A stretch of DNA of 64,000 nucleotides from Gottfriedia acidiceleris (GCF_004138285.1 NZ_SCFN01000012.1:62001-126000); one strand, 5' to 3'. Counted from the stretch's first letter, positions 9,442-18,966 are shown. Made by a program: numbers and translations. The notes: generated from the sequence alone by a model not told the origin.

Positions 9442-9720
9442 TTAAGAATAAGAATTGAAATCAGTCACCCATTGAGAGAGTTGATTTTGGTGGTTTGTAA
9501 TGTGCTGATCTAAATCAGCAGAATACTTTCCAGACTGACTATAATAATAAACGTCATTTAACATGCTTTTTACATCATCTGTTATTTGGTCGTTCGTTAA
9601 TAAGGATTGAACAAGTCTTTCTAATTGCTCACATTCTGATATAGTTCCACAACAGTCAGATTGGTGATTCATTAAAATATCACGTAAAATTGTTAATTGA
9701 TGTTCATGATTTAAAGGCAT
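9442..9720 (-). CDS. ytzH: YtzH-like protein
   Basis: A 92-aa acidic, Gln/His-rich protein of unknown function. It starts 'MPLNHEHQLTILRDIL' and contains a 'DCCG' pair of cysteines. The internal Met at 9720 is chosen because AAAGGATG precedes it; an upstream Met at 9750 lacks an SD. It lies on the opposite strand between ytmP and trmB, as in other Bacillus, and is divergent from trmB. Confidence 0.75.
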   Translation of the reverse strand: MPLNHEHQLTILRDILMNHQSDCCGTISECEQLERLVQSLLTNDQITDDVKSMLNDVYYYSQSGKYSADLDQHITNHQNQLSQWVTDFNSYS

Positions 9721-9760
9721 AAATTCACATCCTTTTTTTAATAAGTACACTTGAAATAGT

Positions 9761-9830
9761 TTGTGTTACAAGAAATGATTTTATACTATACCTGAATAAC
9801 CGAGTGCCATAGTGCTTGGTTTTTTCTTTG
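9761..9830 (+). promoter_or_regulatory. trmB promoter with terminator-like leader hairpin
   Basis: A possible promoter TTGTGT-N16-TATACT ends at 9788. It is followed at 9798-9820 by a hairpin (AACCGAG paired with CTTGGTT, plus inner G.T pairs around CATA) and a TTTTTT tract, still 40 bp before the trmB start codon. This is either an attenuator for trmB or a barrier to upstream read-through. Confidence 0.45.
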
Positions 9831-9870
9831 AGTAAATATAAATTGCAAAATCGAGAGGGAGTAAAATCTT

Positions 9871-10512
9871 ATGAGATTAAGACATAAGCCAGGTGCGGCA
9901 GATCAAGTTAAACAAAATGCTCATTATGTAATTCCAAATCCGTCTGAACAAAAAGGAAAGTGGAAAGAAGTTTTCCAAAATGATCAACCAATTCATATCG
10001 AGGTTGGTACGGGTAGAGGTCGTTTTATGGTCGGTATGGCTAAAGCCAATCCTCATATTAACTATATTGGCATTGAGAAATATACAAGTGTAATTTCTGA
10101 TGCATTAGATAAATTAATTGAAGCTGAAGTTCCGAACTTAAAGCTGTTAAATGTAGATGCTCAAAAATTAACGGATTTCTTTGAGGACGGAGAAATAGAT
10201 CGAGTATATTTAAACTTTTCTGATCCATGGCCAAAGGTTCGTCATGAAAAACGTCGATTAACACATAAAACATTTTTAAATATGTATCAACAAATCTTGA
10301 AAAATGATGGGGAAATTCATTTTAAAACAGATAATCAAGATTTATTTGAGTTTTCAATCATGAGTATGGCGAACTATGGAATGACAATGCATTTCTTAAG
10401 CTTAGACCTTCATAATAGTGATTTTGAAGGAAATATTATGACTGAATATGAAGAAAAGTTTTCTTCAAAAGGTAACCGTATTTACCGAGTTGAAGCTGCT
10501 TATAGAGACTAA
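9871..10512 (+). CDS. trmB: tRNA (guanine-N7-)-methyltransferase
   Basis: SAM-dependent enzyme that makes m7G46 in the tRNA variable loop. The glycine-rich SAM site is '[11 protein letters not shown]'. The catalytic region is '[15 protein letters not shown]', and '[15 protein letters not shown]' is also typical. The 213-aa length is normal. ATG behind GAGAGGGAG. It corresponds to B. subtilis YtmQ next to ytmP. A strong terminator follows. Confidence 0.95.
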   Translation: MRLRHKPGAADQVKQNAHYVIPNPSEQKGKWKEVFQNDQPIHIEVGTGRGRFMVGMAKANPHINYIGIEKYTSVISDALDKLIEAEVPNLKLLNVDAQKLTDFFEDGEIDRVYLNFSDPWPKVRHEKRRLTHKTFLNMYQQILKNDGEIHFKTDNQDLFEFSIMSMANYGMTMHFLSLDLHNSDFEGNIMTEYEEKFSSKGNRIYRVEAAYRD

Positions 10513-10521
10513 ACTAAAAAC

Positions 10522-10566
10522 AAAAGACTATCGTGATATATTTAATCATGATAGTCTTTTTTATTT
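10522..10566 (+). terminator. Terminator of trmB
   Basis: AAAAGACTATCGTGAT pairs with ATCATGATAGTCTTTT around a short A/T loop, followed by a T-rich tail. Confidence 0.92.
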
Positions 10567-10740
10567 TGCTACAACACAAGAAATTTTAATAAAATCTTTA
10601 TGTTTAAGCAATCAAAACGATTTTTCATTTTATATTCACTATGGATTCCTTTCTTTTGCCTATTCCTGCTCTTAAAATATTCAGTAAATTCGTAAAAGTG
10701 GTATAATATTTAGGTCTAGTAAAACAGAAGGGGGATAAGT

Positions 10741-11583
10741 ATGGAACAGTTAAAAATTGGAACTTGTACAATTCAATGGCTTACTGGAGGAAATACCCAT
10801 TTAGATGGTGGAGCAATGTTTGGAGTTGTTCCAAAGGCACTTTGGTCAAAAAAATATATTGTTAATGAGAAAAACCAAATTCCTTTACGAACTGATCCGG
10901 TATTTATTCAAACAAATAGTTTAAACATTATCATTGATAGTGGCATCGGTGTTAACAAATTAAATGAGAAACAAAAAAGAAATTTTGGCGTTACCGAGGA
11001 TTCAGCGGTAGAAGAATCATTAGCGAAGCACGGATTAAAACTAGACGATATTGATTATGTCATTATGACGCATTTGCATTTTGATCATGCTAGTGGATTA
11101 ACTAAATTTGTAAATGGTGAATTCAAACCTGTATTTTCGAATGCAAAAATTATTACATCTCAAATTGAATGGGATGAGATGAGAAATCCGAATATTCGTT
11201 CAAGTAATACTTATTGGAAAGAAAATTGGGAAGCAATTCAGCACCAAGTAATTGCATTTGAAAAAGAATATTCCTTAACGGATGAAATAACGATTATTCA
11301 CACAGGTGGACATAGCGATGGGCACAGTATTATAAAAATTGAAACTGAAGATGAGCTATTATTGCATATGGGAGATTTAATGCCTACACATGCACATCAA
11401 TCACCATTATGGGTTATGGCATATGATGATTACCCAATGACATCTATTTATGCAAAAGAAAAATGGGTTAATTTTGGTTTGCAAAAAAAATCTTGGTTTA
11501 CGTTCTATCATGACGATGTAATTAGAGCAATAAAATGGAGCGCTGAAGGACAAGTATTACAGTCGATCGAACGCTCCAAATAA
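10741..11583 (+). CDS. ytnP: Metallo-beta-lactamase-fold lactonase, YtnP-like
   Basis: A 280-aa MBL-fold hydrolase of the AHL-lactonase type. The zinc motif is 'HLHFDH' (H111, H113, D115, H116), with further ligands in 'GGHSDGHS' and 'HMGDLMPTH'. B. subtilis YtnP is described as a quorum-quenching lactonase. No signal peptide is seen. ATG start behind GAAGGGGGAT. It is convergent with ytzB with only 14 bp between the stops and no obvious terminator. Confidence 0.85.
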   Translation: MEQLKIGTCTIQWLTGGNTHLDGGAMFGVVPKALWSKKYIVNEKNQIPLRTDPVFIQTNSLNIIIDSGIGVNKLNEKQKRNFGVTEDSAVEESLAKHGLKLDDIDYVIMTHLHFDHASGLTKFVNGEFKPVFSNAKIITSQIEWDEMRNPNIRSSNTYWKENWEAIQHQVIAFEKEYSLTDEITIIHTGGHSDGHSIIKIETEDELLLHMGDLMPTHAHQSPLWVMAYDDYPMTSIYAKEKWVNFGLQKKSWFTFYHDDVIRAIKWSAEGQVLQSIERSK

Positions 11584-11597
11584 TTTGGCTAGTGTTG

Positions 11598-11909
11598 TTA
11601 AACAATTTGAGCAGAAATTAGCTCACCATTTACTGCATTAATGATGAATGAATAGTTTGTAGTATCATTATCTGATTCTACTACTGTAAAACCACCTTCA
11701 TAAACATCACCTTCATAATCAGGTAAATCTGCCCACTTTGGTTCTGAATGAATCCAAGTTCCAGTTACATTACCATATGAAAGAAATACTGGTTTAATTG
11801 TTTTTAATGCTTTTTCTGCTGGAATATATTGTGAAGATAATTTTTTTTGTAAATATAGTCCACCAGCAACACCTAAACCTAAGCCAATTAAGACGCGTTT
11901 AAGTTTCAT
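11598..11909 (-). CDS. ytzB: YtzB-like PepSY-domain membrane-anchored protein
   Basis: A 103-aa protein with one N-terminal hydrophobic segment ('VLIGLGLGVAGGLYL'), then a PepSY-like domain ('VVESDNDTTNYSFIINAVNGELIS'), a module often tied to peptidase inhibition or cell-envelope sensing. An upstream GTG overlaps the AGAGGTGG SD, so the ATG at 11909 is chosen. It is located between ytnP and ytoP, as in Bacillus. Confidence 0.75.
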   Translation of the reverse strand: MKLKRVLIGLGLGVAGGLYLQKKLSSQYIPAEKALKTIKPVFLSYGNVTGTWIHSEPKWADLPDYEGDVYEGGFTVVESDNDTTNYSFIINAVNGELISAQIV

Positions 11910-12069
11910 TTGTACCACCTCTATTTATGTATTATGCGCTTGAAAAAATATTCTACTACTTATCTTAGTCAAACCGGGGCAACATTTCAACGGTTAGCAT
12001 TGGTATTATGTGATATTTTTAGATAAAATAAAAAAAGAAGTTATGTTTTGTACAGAGAGGAACGAAATT

Positions 12070-13140
12070 ATGAATCAAGACACTCTACAGCTTTTTAAAT
12101 TTTTAACAGAATTACAAGGTGCACCAGGATTTGAGCATGAAGTTCGTCACTTCATGAGAAAAGAACTTGAGAAATATACAAATGAGATTGTGCAAGATCG
12201 TTTAGGAAGTATTTTTGGAGTTAAACGTGGAACTGAAGATGGACCTACTGTAATGGTGGCAGGTCATATGGATGAAGTTGGTTTCATGGTTACTCAAATT
12301 ACAGAAAACGGGATGTTAAGATTTCAACCACTAGGAGGCTGGTGGAACCAAGTATTGCTTGCTCAAAGAGTTCAAGTAATGACAGAACAAGGACCAGTTA
12401 TTGGAGTGATTGGTTCAATTCCACCGCATTTATTAAGCGATGAGTTAAGAGCTAGACCAATGGATATGAAAAATATGCTAATCGATATTGGTGCAGATAA
12501 TAAAGAAGATGCAATAAATATTGGTGTTCGTCCAGGTCAACAAATTGTTCCAGTATGTCCGTTCACTCCTATGGCTAATGAGAAAAAAATCATGGCAAAA
12601 GCTTGGGATAACCGTTACGGCTGTGGACTTGCGATTGAATTATTAAAAGAAGTTCAAAACGAGACATTACCAAATATTTTATATTCAGGTGCTACTGTTC
12701 AAGAAGAAGTTGGACTAAGAGGGGCACAAACAGCTGCAAATATGATTAAACCTGATATCTTTTACGCACTAGATGCAAGCCCAGCTAATGATATGTCAGG
12801 ATCGAAATCCGAGTTCGGTCAATTAGGTAAAGGTGTTTTATTACGAATTTTAGACCGCACGATGGTTACTCATAAAGGAATCCGTGAATTTATTTTAGAT
12901 ACTGCAGAAACGAATAAAATTCCTTACCAATATTTTGTTTCACAAGGTGGAACAGATGCTGGACGAGTTCATGTTTCAAACGATGGCGTACCATCTGCTG
13001 TAATTGGTATTTGCTCACGTTACATTCACACTGCAGCATCAATTATTCATGTTGATGATTATTTAGCTGCAAAGGAATTACTGGTTAAGCTAGTTAAAGC
13101 GACTGATAAAACAACCGTTGAAACATTACGTAATTATTAA
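12070..13140 (+). CDS. ytoP: M42-family metallo-aminopeptidase (YtoP-like)
   Basis: A tetrahedral-type M42 aminopeptidase/glucanase family enzyme that trims peptides in the cytosol. Metal and catalytic motifs are visible: '[11 protein letters not shown]', 'AWDNRYGCG', 'QEEVGLRGA' with the catalytic Glu pair, 'ALDASPAND', and the late His in 'CSRYIHT'. The 356-aa length fits. ATG at 12070 behind AGAGAGGAAC is preferred over an in-frame start at 12010. A terminator follows directly. Confidence 0.9.
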   Translation: MNQDTLQLFKFLTELQGAPGFEHEVRHFMRKELEKYTNEIVQDRLGSIFGVKRGTEDGPTVMVAGHMDEVGFMVTQITENGMLRFQPLGGWWNQVLLAQRVQVMTEQGPVIGVIGSIPPHLLSDELRARPMDMKNMLIDIGADNKEDAINIGVRPGQQIVPVCPFTPMANEKKIMAKAWDNRYGCGLAIELLKEVQNETLPNILYSGATVQEEVGLRGAQTAANMIKPDIFYALDASPANDMSGSKSEFGQLGKGVLLRILDRTMVTHKGIREFILDTAETNKIPYQYFVSQGGTDAGRVHVSNDGVPSAVIGICSRYIHTAASIIHVDDYLAAKELLVKLVKATDKTTVETLRNY

Positions 13141-13150
13141 AAAAGTAAGA

Positions 13151-13180
13151 AAGAAGCCTAAAAAAGAGGCTTCTTTTTTT
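13151..13180 (+). terminator. Terminator of ytoP
   Basis: AAGAAGCCT and AGGCTTCTT form a perfect 9-bp stem with a T7 tail. Confidence 0.93.
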
Positions 13181-13295
13181 ATTGAAAAACCTTGATCTTG
13201 CCTTTCTTAATCCTCCACTTTATATCTTTTCCAATCCTTATCCCTTTGATCTTTGAGCCTTAACTCTTCTTTAAATTAATGTTATTAATAAATTC

Positions 13296-13338
13296 TTAAC
13301 ATGCAGTTAATGTGGGTTTTACGAAGTTGTTTTATGAT
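13296..13338 (+). promoter_or_regulatory. Putative PhoP boxes and promoter of the phosphate-ester operon
   Basis: TTAACA (13296), TTAATG (13307) and TTTACG (13318) are spaced exactly 11 bp apart, with a weaker GTTTTA at 13329. This is the pattern of PhoP binding repeats (TTAACA-like, about 5 bp apart) in Bacillus Pho promoters. A TATGAT (13333-13338) follows as a possible -10 without a good -35, as expected for a PhoP-activated promoter. Phosphate-starvation control is inferred. Confidence 0.6.
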
Positions 13339-13398
13339 AAAACCGTAATAATCATTAATGAAAATTAAACAATCCACATTATTAAGAGGAGATTAAAC

Positions 13399-14511
13399 AT
13401 GAAAACTGATTTTAAGAAGAAAAGTTACAAGGCGATTCAAGGTGTTGTTATAGGTATGACAGTTCTAGGATTAACAGCATGCGGAAAAGCTGTGGATTCG
13501 AAAAGTGAATCTGTATTAAATCCAAATTCATTAACTCTTAATGAAATTCAAGCAAAAGCAAAAAAAGAAGGTGAAATTAATAGTGTTGGTATGCCTGATT
13601 CATGGGCTAACTGGGGTGAAACTTGGAATGAAGTTAATGAAAATTATAATTTAAAACATATTGATACGGATTTGTCTAGTGCAGAAGAGATTGCAAAAAT
13701 GGAATCTGAAAAAGAAAATGCTACTGCGGATATTGGGGATGTTGGAATGTCTTTTGGTCCAATTGCTGAACAAAAGGAATTAACTATTCCTTACAAAACA
13801 TCTTACTGGGACGAGATTCCTGATTGGGCAAAGGATGATAATGGAGACTGGGTAGTTGGATATCAGGGAACTATTTCTTTTATGACAAATAAAGAATTAG
13901 TAAAAACACCTCCTAAGTCTTGGGACGATATTTTAAAAGGAAAATATAAAGTAACAGTTGGAGATGTTCAGCGTGGTACTCAGAACCAAATGGCCGTACT
14001 TGCAGCAGCTATTGCATACGGTGGTGATGAAAAAAATATCCAACCGGGAATCGACTTTTTTATAAAGCTAGCAAAGCAAGGTCGTTTAAGCTTAACGGAT
14101 GCTAAACCAGCAAATATCGAAAAAGGAGAGGTTGAAGTAGCGCTTGTTTGGGACTTTAATGCGCTTGGATATGCTGAAGCTATTAATCGTAATCAATTTG
14201 ATGTATCTATACCTAGTGATGGCTCAGTGGTTAGTGGATACTCAACTATTATCAATAAATACGCTAAACATCCTTATGCTGCTATGGCTACAAGAGAATA
14301 TATTTTAAGTGATGAAGGACAAATAAACTTAGCAAAAGGATTTGCACGTCCTATTCGTGACGTAGAACTTCCAAAAGATGTAGCTGAAAAAATGATTCCA
14401 AAAGAGCAGTACAAAAATGCAAAACCAATAAGAGATTTTAAAGCTTGGGAAGAAACAGCAAAAACATTACCACAAATCTGGCAAGAAGAGGTGTTAGTAA
14501 ATGTCAAATAA
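13399..14511 (+). CDS. ABC transporter substrate-binding lipoprotein (AfuA/PhnS/PotD-like)
   Basis: Extracellular solute-binding protein anchored as a lipoprotein. The basic N-terminus and hydrophobic stretch end in the lipobox 'LTAC' with Cys near residue 28. The mature part looks like the iron / 2-aminoethylphosphonate / polyamine binding cluster ('GYQGTISFMTNKELVKTPPK', 'VALVWDFNALGY'). ATG start behind AGAGGAG. It is the first gene of an operon with a phosphodiesterase-like enzyme and lies behind PhoP-like repeats, so a phosphorylated ligand is more likely than iron or a polyamine. The ligand is not proven. Confidence 0.8.
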   Translation: MKTDFKKKSYKAIQGVVIGMTVLGLTACGKAVDSKSESVLNPNSLTLNEIQAKAKKEGEINSVGMPDSWANWGETWNEVNENYNLKHIDTDLSSAEEIAKMESEKENATADIGDVGMSFGPIAEQKELTIPYKTSYWDEIPDWAKDDNGDWVVGYQGTISFMTNKELVKTPPKSWDDILKGKYKVTVGDVQRGTQNQMAVLAAAIAYGGDEKNIQPGIDFFIKLAKQGRLSLTDAKPANIEKGEVEVALVWDFNALGYAEAINRNQFDVSIPSDGSVVSGYSTIINKYAKHPYAAMATREYILSDEGQINLAKGFARPIRDVELPKDVAEKMIPKEQYKNAKPIRDFKAWEETAKTLPQIWQEEVLVNVK

Positions 14512-15337
14512 AGTTATAGCTATTGTTGTTGATGGTATGAGATATGACAAAGCATGTGAAGCTCTCGGGTATGTACAACATTTGGTTGAATTAAATCAAG
14601 CGGCACTTTACAAAATGAAATCGGAGCTTCCTAGTCTTTCACGCCCATTATATGAAGTGTTATTGACCGGAACACCATCATCAGTAAATGGAATTACCTC
14701 TAATCAAGCAGTTCGTTTATCTAATGAAAAAAGTATCTTTCACCTTACAAAGGAAAATGGATTGAGAAACGGAGCGGTATCTTATTATTGGGTAAGTGAG
14801 TTATATAATCGAGCACCATTTAATTTTATTGAAGATCGAGAACAAGATGATATCTCTAAAGCGATTCAATATGGGAAATTCTATTGGGATGATGACTATC
14901 CAGACTGTCACGTTTTTGCGGATGCAGAAACTTTACGTAGAAAATATGATCCCAACTTTTTATACATTCACCCTTTAGGTGTAGATGTTAAAGGAGAAAA
15001 ATATGGTTCGGAATCAAAAGAATATCGTGAACAAATTTTAAAAATAGGAAGCTTGTTAGCGCAACTTCTTCCAATTTGGATGTCAGAAGGTTATCACATA
15101 TTAATTACATCTGATCATGGAATGAGTGAAACTGGAAATCATGGAGGAATAACAGCAGGCGAACGAGATGTACCACTGTTTATCATCAGTCCGAAAGTTG
15201 AGCCTGGTGTTTATGACGAAGTAATTCCTCAGTTGGCATTTGCACCCCTTGTTTGTGAACTCTTAAATATTGAGCCGTCGGATAAGATGATTTCATATCG
15301 TTTACCCGGATATAAGGAAAAAAGTGAAGTTTATTGA
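14501..15337 (+). CDS. Alkaline-phosphatase-superfamily phosphodiesterase/phosphatase
   Basis: A 278-aa enzyme related to nucleotide pyrophosphatase/phosphodiesterases. The likely metal ligands and nucleophile are D11 ('VVDGMRYD'), a Ser in 'PSLSRPLYEVLLTG' at about residue 47 in place of the usual Thr, an Asp in 'HPLGVDVKG', 'TSDHGM' and 'NHGG'. No signal peptide, so it is cytoplasmic and would act on the imported compound. It overlaps the binding-protein gene by 11 bp, which indicates translational coupling. The substrate could be a phosphodiester or a phosphonate-derived compound; the sequence does not decide. Confidence 0.75.
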   Translation: MSNKVIAIVVDGMRYDKACEALGYVQHLVELNQAALYKMKSELPSLSRPLYEVLLTGTPSSVNGITSNQAVRLSNEKSIFHLTKENGLRNGAVSYYWVSELYNRAPFNFIEDREQDDISKAIQYGKFYWDDDYPDCHVFADAETLRRKYDPNFLYIHPLGVDVKGEKYGSESKEYREQILKIGSLLAQLLPIWMSEGYHILITSDHGMSETGNHGGITAGERDVPLFIISPKVEPGVYDEVIPQLAFAPLVCELLNIEPSDKMISYRLPGYKEKSEVY

Positions 15338-15357
15338 AATGAAAATTTTAAGGGAAG

Positions 15358-15390
15358 GAGAATTGGTTTAGCGAAATTTTACCAATTCTC
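15358..15390 (+). repeat. Intra-operon inverted repeat
   Basis: GAGAATTGGT and ACCAATTCTC are a perfect 10-bp inverted repeat around a 13-nt loop, in the only sizeable gap of the operon, just before the first permease. No T-tract follows, so an mRNA stability or processing element is more likely than a terminator. Confidence 0.6.
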
Positions 15391-15423
15391 TAATGTTTAA
15401 AGAATTTAAGGGAGCGAGAAGTT

Positions 15424-16278
15424 TTGCAAAAAATAAAAAAACATAAGATTTACTTATTAGCTCTTTTATTGCCATTTGTATTGTTTGTAATAGGTTTTGA
15501 ATTAGGGCCAATGATGGCAATGATTAAGAATGGTTTTTATGCTGATGACGGAAAACATCTTACTATTAATCAATATATAACTATATTTAAAAGTAAGTTT
15601 TACTTACAAGCTATTAAAAATAGTATAGTTATTTCTATTATTTCGGCAGTTATTTCGATTCTAATAGCTGTTGTCATGGCTTATTCTTTTACAAAGTTTT
15701 CACGTAAAATACAAAATCGTCTATTAATGATTGCTAATATGACTTCAAATTTTGAAGGAATCCCTCTTTCTTTCTCATATATTATTTTACTTGGAAACAA
15801 CGGATTGTTTACTTTGCTTTTTGCAAAACTTGGTTGGAATTTATTTTCTGATTTTAATTTATATTCATGGACCGGACTGATACTTGTCTATATTTATTTC
15901 CAAATTCCTCTAGCAATATTGTTGATTTATCCTTCGTTTCAAGGAATTAAACAACAATGGAAAGAAGCCTCTGCGTTATTAGGAGGATCAACAATATCAT
16001 TTTGGCTAAGAATTGGAATTCCAGTACTCTTACCAAGTATAGTAGGTACATTTAGTATTTTATTTGCTAACGCTATGGGAGCTTATGCTACAGCCTACGC
16101 ATTAGTTGGTAGCAATTATAATTTATTGTCATTGCAAATTGCCTCACTTGTCGCAAGTGATGTTACATTAAAACCACAATTAGGTAGCGCACTAGGAGTC
16201 CTTCTAGCAACTACAATGATAGGTTCGATGTGGATTAATGAAAGAATGATGCGTCGCATTAGGAGGGATTTACGATGA
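15424..16278 (+). CDS. ABC transporter permease 1
   Basis: A 284-aa inner-membrane permease with about six helices and a BPD_transp_1 domain. The cytoplasmic EAA-type loop is visible at 'WKEASALLGGSTISFWLRIGIP', shortened here to its core 'EASALLGGS', which docks on the ATPase. TTG start with GGGAGCGAG upstream. It overlaps permease 2 by 4 bp. It belongs to the same importer as the lipoprotein at 13399. Confidence 0.85.
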   Translation: MQKIKKHKIYLLALLLPFVLFVIGFELGPMMAMIKNGFYADDGKHLTINQYITIFKSKFYLQAIKNSIVISIISAVISILIAVVMAYSFTKFSRKIQNRLLMIANMTSNFEGIPLSFSYIILLGNNGLFTLLFAKLGWNLFSDFNLYSWTGLILVYIYFQIPLAILLIYPSFQGIKQQWKEASALLGGSTISFWLRIGIPVLLPSIVGTFSILFANAMGAYATAYALVGSNYNLLSLQIASLVASDVTLKPQLGSALGVLLATTMIGSMWINERMMRRIRRDLR

Positions 16279-17144
16279 AATTATCATCAACGTATTTTAA
16301 ATTATTAGTTGGATTACTTGTAATCTATTTATTAATTCCGCTAGTAGGTACATTTTTATTTTCAATTGCAAATAAATGGGATCATTCAATATTACCTGAA
16401 AGTTATACATTAAATTGGTATATTGAATTATTTCAAGATGGACGATTTTTTGATGCTTTTCAACGAACATTATTTTTAATTGTCATAACTGTCTTTCTAA
16501 GTGTTTCAATCATGCTTCCAACAATCTTTATCATAACGGTATATTTTAGTAAATTTGAAGGAATTCTCCAAGCAATTGCGATGCTTCCATATGGCATTCC
16601 ACCTATTGTAGGAGCAGTTGGGTTAATTAAGCTATATTCTGATGGCCCATTGCAAATTGCAGGTACTCCATGGATATTAATTGGAGCTTACTTTATAACG
16701 ATTCTGCCATTTATGTATCAAGGTATTCGTAATAGTCTTAGAACATTAAATGCCATTCAACTTGTAGATGCAGCAGAGTTACTTGGTGCAACTAAATTTC
16801 AAGCATTTAGAACTGTTGTACTTCCTAATATCTTATCTGGAATATTAGTTTCAAGTTTATTATCTGTAGCTCTTTTATTTAGTGAATTTGCTTTTGCTAA
16901 TTTACTAGTAGGAGGAAGATTTGAGACCCTGCAAATATATCTTGTCGATAAATTAAATAGCAGTGGACATTTAACAAGTGCCATAGTTATTACTTATTAT
17001 TTAGTGATTTTACTCTTAACTGGAACGGTCTTAAAACTCTCGTTTAGAGCTAAAAAAAATCCAGTTATGTTAAATAAAAAGTGGTCTATTTTAAAAAAAC
17101 AAAGTCATTATAAAAATACAGCAATAGAAGGTGAAGTTAAATGA
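16275..17144 (+). CDS. ABC transporter permease 2
   Basis: A 289-aa second permease with about six helices. The EAA-type loop core is 'DAAELLGATKFQAFRTVVLP'. ATG behind AGGAGG. It overlaps the ATPase gene by 4 bp (ATGA), the typical arrangement for stoichiometric assembly of an importer. Confidence 0.85.
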   Translation: MKLSSTYFKLLVGLLVIYLLIPLVGTFLFSIANKWDHSILPESYTLNWYIELFQDGRFFDAFQRTLFLIVITVFLSVSIMLPTIFIITVYFSKFEGILQAIAMLPYGIPPIVGAVGLIKLYSDGPLQIAGTPWILIGAYFITILPFMYQGIRNSLRTLNAIQLVDAAELLGATKFQAFRTVVLPNILSGILVSSLLSVALLFSEFAFANLLVGGRFETLQIYLVDKLNSSGHLTSAIVITYYLVILLLTGTVLKLSFRAKKNPVMLNKKWSILKKQSHYKNTAIEGEVK

Positions 17145-18154
17145 GTTTCGTAACTATTGATCAAGTGACTAAAAAATTTCAAAATCAAGTCGTATTAAAT
17201 AATATTTCCTTAACATTTAATAAAGGTGAATTCGTGACGCTTCTAGGTCAAAGCGGATGCGGAAAGAGTACTTTATTACGTTCTATTGCTGGTCTTGAAG
17301 AAGTTGATGTAGGAAATATATTAATTGATGAGAAAAACATAACAAATTTACCTCCACGCCAACGTGAAGTAGGTATGGTATTTCAGTCTTACGCACTTTT
17401 TCCAAATATGACAGTGATTGAAAATATTGCATATGGTCTAAAAATGAAAAAAGCTAAAAACATTCATGTAAGAGTAAAAGAGATGATTGGATTAGTAGAT
17501 TTATTAGGTAAAGAAGAATCATACCCTCACCAATTATCAGGAGGACAACAACAAAGAGTTGCTTTAGCTCGAGCGCTTGTCATGGAACCAAAAGTACTTT
17601 TATTAGATGAACCGTTAAGCGCATTAGATGCAAAAATTCGAAAAAGCTTACAAAAGGAACTAAAAAGAATACAGAAAGAATTAGATATTACAACAATTTT
17701 CGTTACACATGATCAAGAGGAAGCAATGACAATGTCCGATCGAATTTTTGTTATGAATAATGGAAATGTAGTACAAGCAGGTACGCCTTCTGAAATATAT
17801 ACAACACCAGTAAATAAATTCGTAGCAAAATTCATCGGAAATTATAATGTTTATGAGATGGACGTTTTCAATAAACTTATTCGTAGTAATGAATTAATTG
17901 GAAATGATGTAGCTATACGACCTGAAGTTTTAAAAATAGTAGCTGTAGGGGATGATCGAATGGATTTACAGCGAAACTGGGGAATTAAGGGGGTTATTAC
18001 AGATGTTACTATGACTGGTAATGTTTTAAGGTACGAAGTTGAAACCGAAGAATCTTCATTTCTAGTAGACAATCTTAACCACCGAGGAGAAATGTTTCAG
18101 CAAGGGGCGCATGTTAACATTGTTGTACCAAAGAAAGAATGCGTTATTTTATAA
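17141..18154 (+). CDS. ABC transporter ATP-binding protein (PotA/FbpC/PhnT-like)
   Basis: A 337-aa ATPase of the importer. Walker A is 'GQSGCGKST', the signature is 'LSGGQQQR', Walker B is 'VLLLDEPLSALD' and the switch His is in 'THDQEEAM'. A C-terminal TOBE-like extension (after about residue 240) is usual for the spermidine/iron/phosphonate-type importers. It is followed by the DeoR gene 26 bp downstream. Confidence 0.88.
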   Translation: MSFVTIDQVTKKFQNQVVLNNISLTFNKGEFVTLLGQSGCGKSTLLRSIAGLEEVDVGNILIDEKNITNLPPRQREVGMVFQSYALFPNMTVIENIAYGLKMKKAKNIHVRVKEMIGLVDLLGKEESYPHQLSGGQQQRVALARALVMEPKVLLLDEPLSALDAKIRKSLQKELKRIQKELDITTIFVTHDQEEAMTMSDRIFVMNNGNVVQAGTPSEIYTTPVNKFVAKFIGNYNVYEMDVFNKLIRSNELIGNDVAIRPEVLKIVAVGDDRMDLQRNWGIKGVITDVTMTGNVLRYEVETEESSFLVDNLNHRGEMFQQGAHVNIVVPKKECVIL

Positions 18155-18180
18155 ATTATTAAAGTTTCTGGAGGATTAAA

Positions 18181-18966
18181 ATGTCTGTTTTACCTGAGGA
18201 AAGAAAAAACGAGATTTTAAAAGAACTTCATAAAAATGGAAAAGTTAAAGTTGTTGAATTAGTTGAACAATTTAATGTATCAGAGGAAACGATTCGTCGA
18301 GATTTAATGATATTAGAGGAAAAAGGTCTTTTAAAAAAGGTGTACGGTGGAGCAATAAAAGCAGTTTATCAAAATGAGGAACCTCCTTTTATGCAGCGTA
18401 CGACTGTGAATCAGGAAGCAAAAGTTAAAATTGGTAAAAAAGCCATAGATCTAATTTCCAATGGAGATGTAATTGCAATTGATGTAGGCACAACAATGCT
18501 TGAATTTGCTCAGTGTATTGAAAATAAAAAAGACATTACGATATTGACTAATTCATTACCAGTGTCTTCTCTGTTAACAGAATCATTAAATCAAAATAAA
18601 TTTACCGGACAAATACTATTACTAGGTGGAATAGTTGATCCAAAGCAACAGTCAATTAGTGGAAGTATTACAGAACAACTATTGAGTCAATTTAATATTG
18701 ATAAGGCATTTATTTCAGCGGGTGGAGTTTCAACTCAAAACGGAGTAAGCAATTATCATTTACATGAAACCTTAGTTTCTCGAAAAATGGTGGAAGTATC
18801 AAAGCAAGTCATTTTATTAACAGATTACTCGAAAATTGGTGTAGATACATTTTGTAAAGTTTGTTCTCTTGAAAAAGTAGATGTAATCGTGTGTGATCAT
18901 TCATTTCCTGAAGAATGGAATGAGCATGCAAAATTGGAAGAAATCAAATGGATTCAAGCAAATTAA
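18181..18966 (+). CDS. DeoR/GlpR-family transcriptional regulator
   Basis: A 261-aa regulator with an N-terminal DeoR winged helix ('VKVVELVEQFNVSEETIRRD') and the C-terminal DeoRC sensor fold ('AIDVGTTMLEFAQ', 'ISAGGVS'), which usually binds a phosphorylated sugar or polyol. ATG behind GGAGG. It is the last gene coupled to the importer operon. A phospho-sugar inducer would fit import or release of a compound such as glycerol phosphate, but this is inference. Confidence 0.85.
   Translation: MSVLPEERKNEILKELHKNGKVKVVELVEQFNVSEETIRRDLMILEEKGLLKKVYGGAIKAVYQNEEPPFMQRTTVNQEAKVKIGKKAIDLISNGDVIAIDVGTTMLEFAQCIENKKDITILTNSLPVSSLLTESLNQNKFTGQILLLGGIVDPKQQSISGSITEQLLSQFNIDKAFISAGGVSTQNGVSNYHLHETLVSRKMVEVSKQVILLTDYSKIGVDTFCKVCSLEKVDVIVCDHSFPEEWNEHAKLEEIKWIQAN

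Noticed and set aside
10448-10675. 75-aa frame overlapping the end of trmB
   Set aside because: It runs through the trmB terminator and has no SD of its own.
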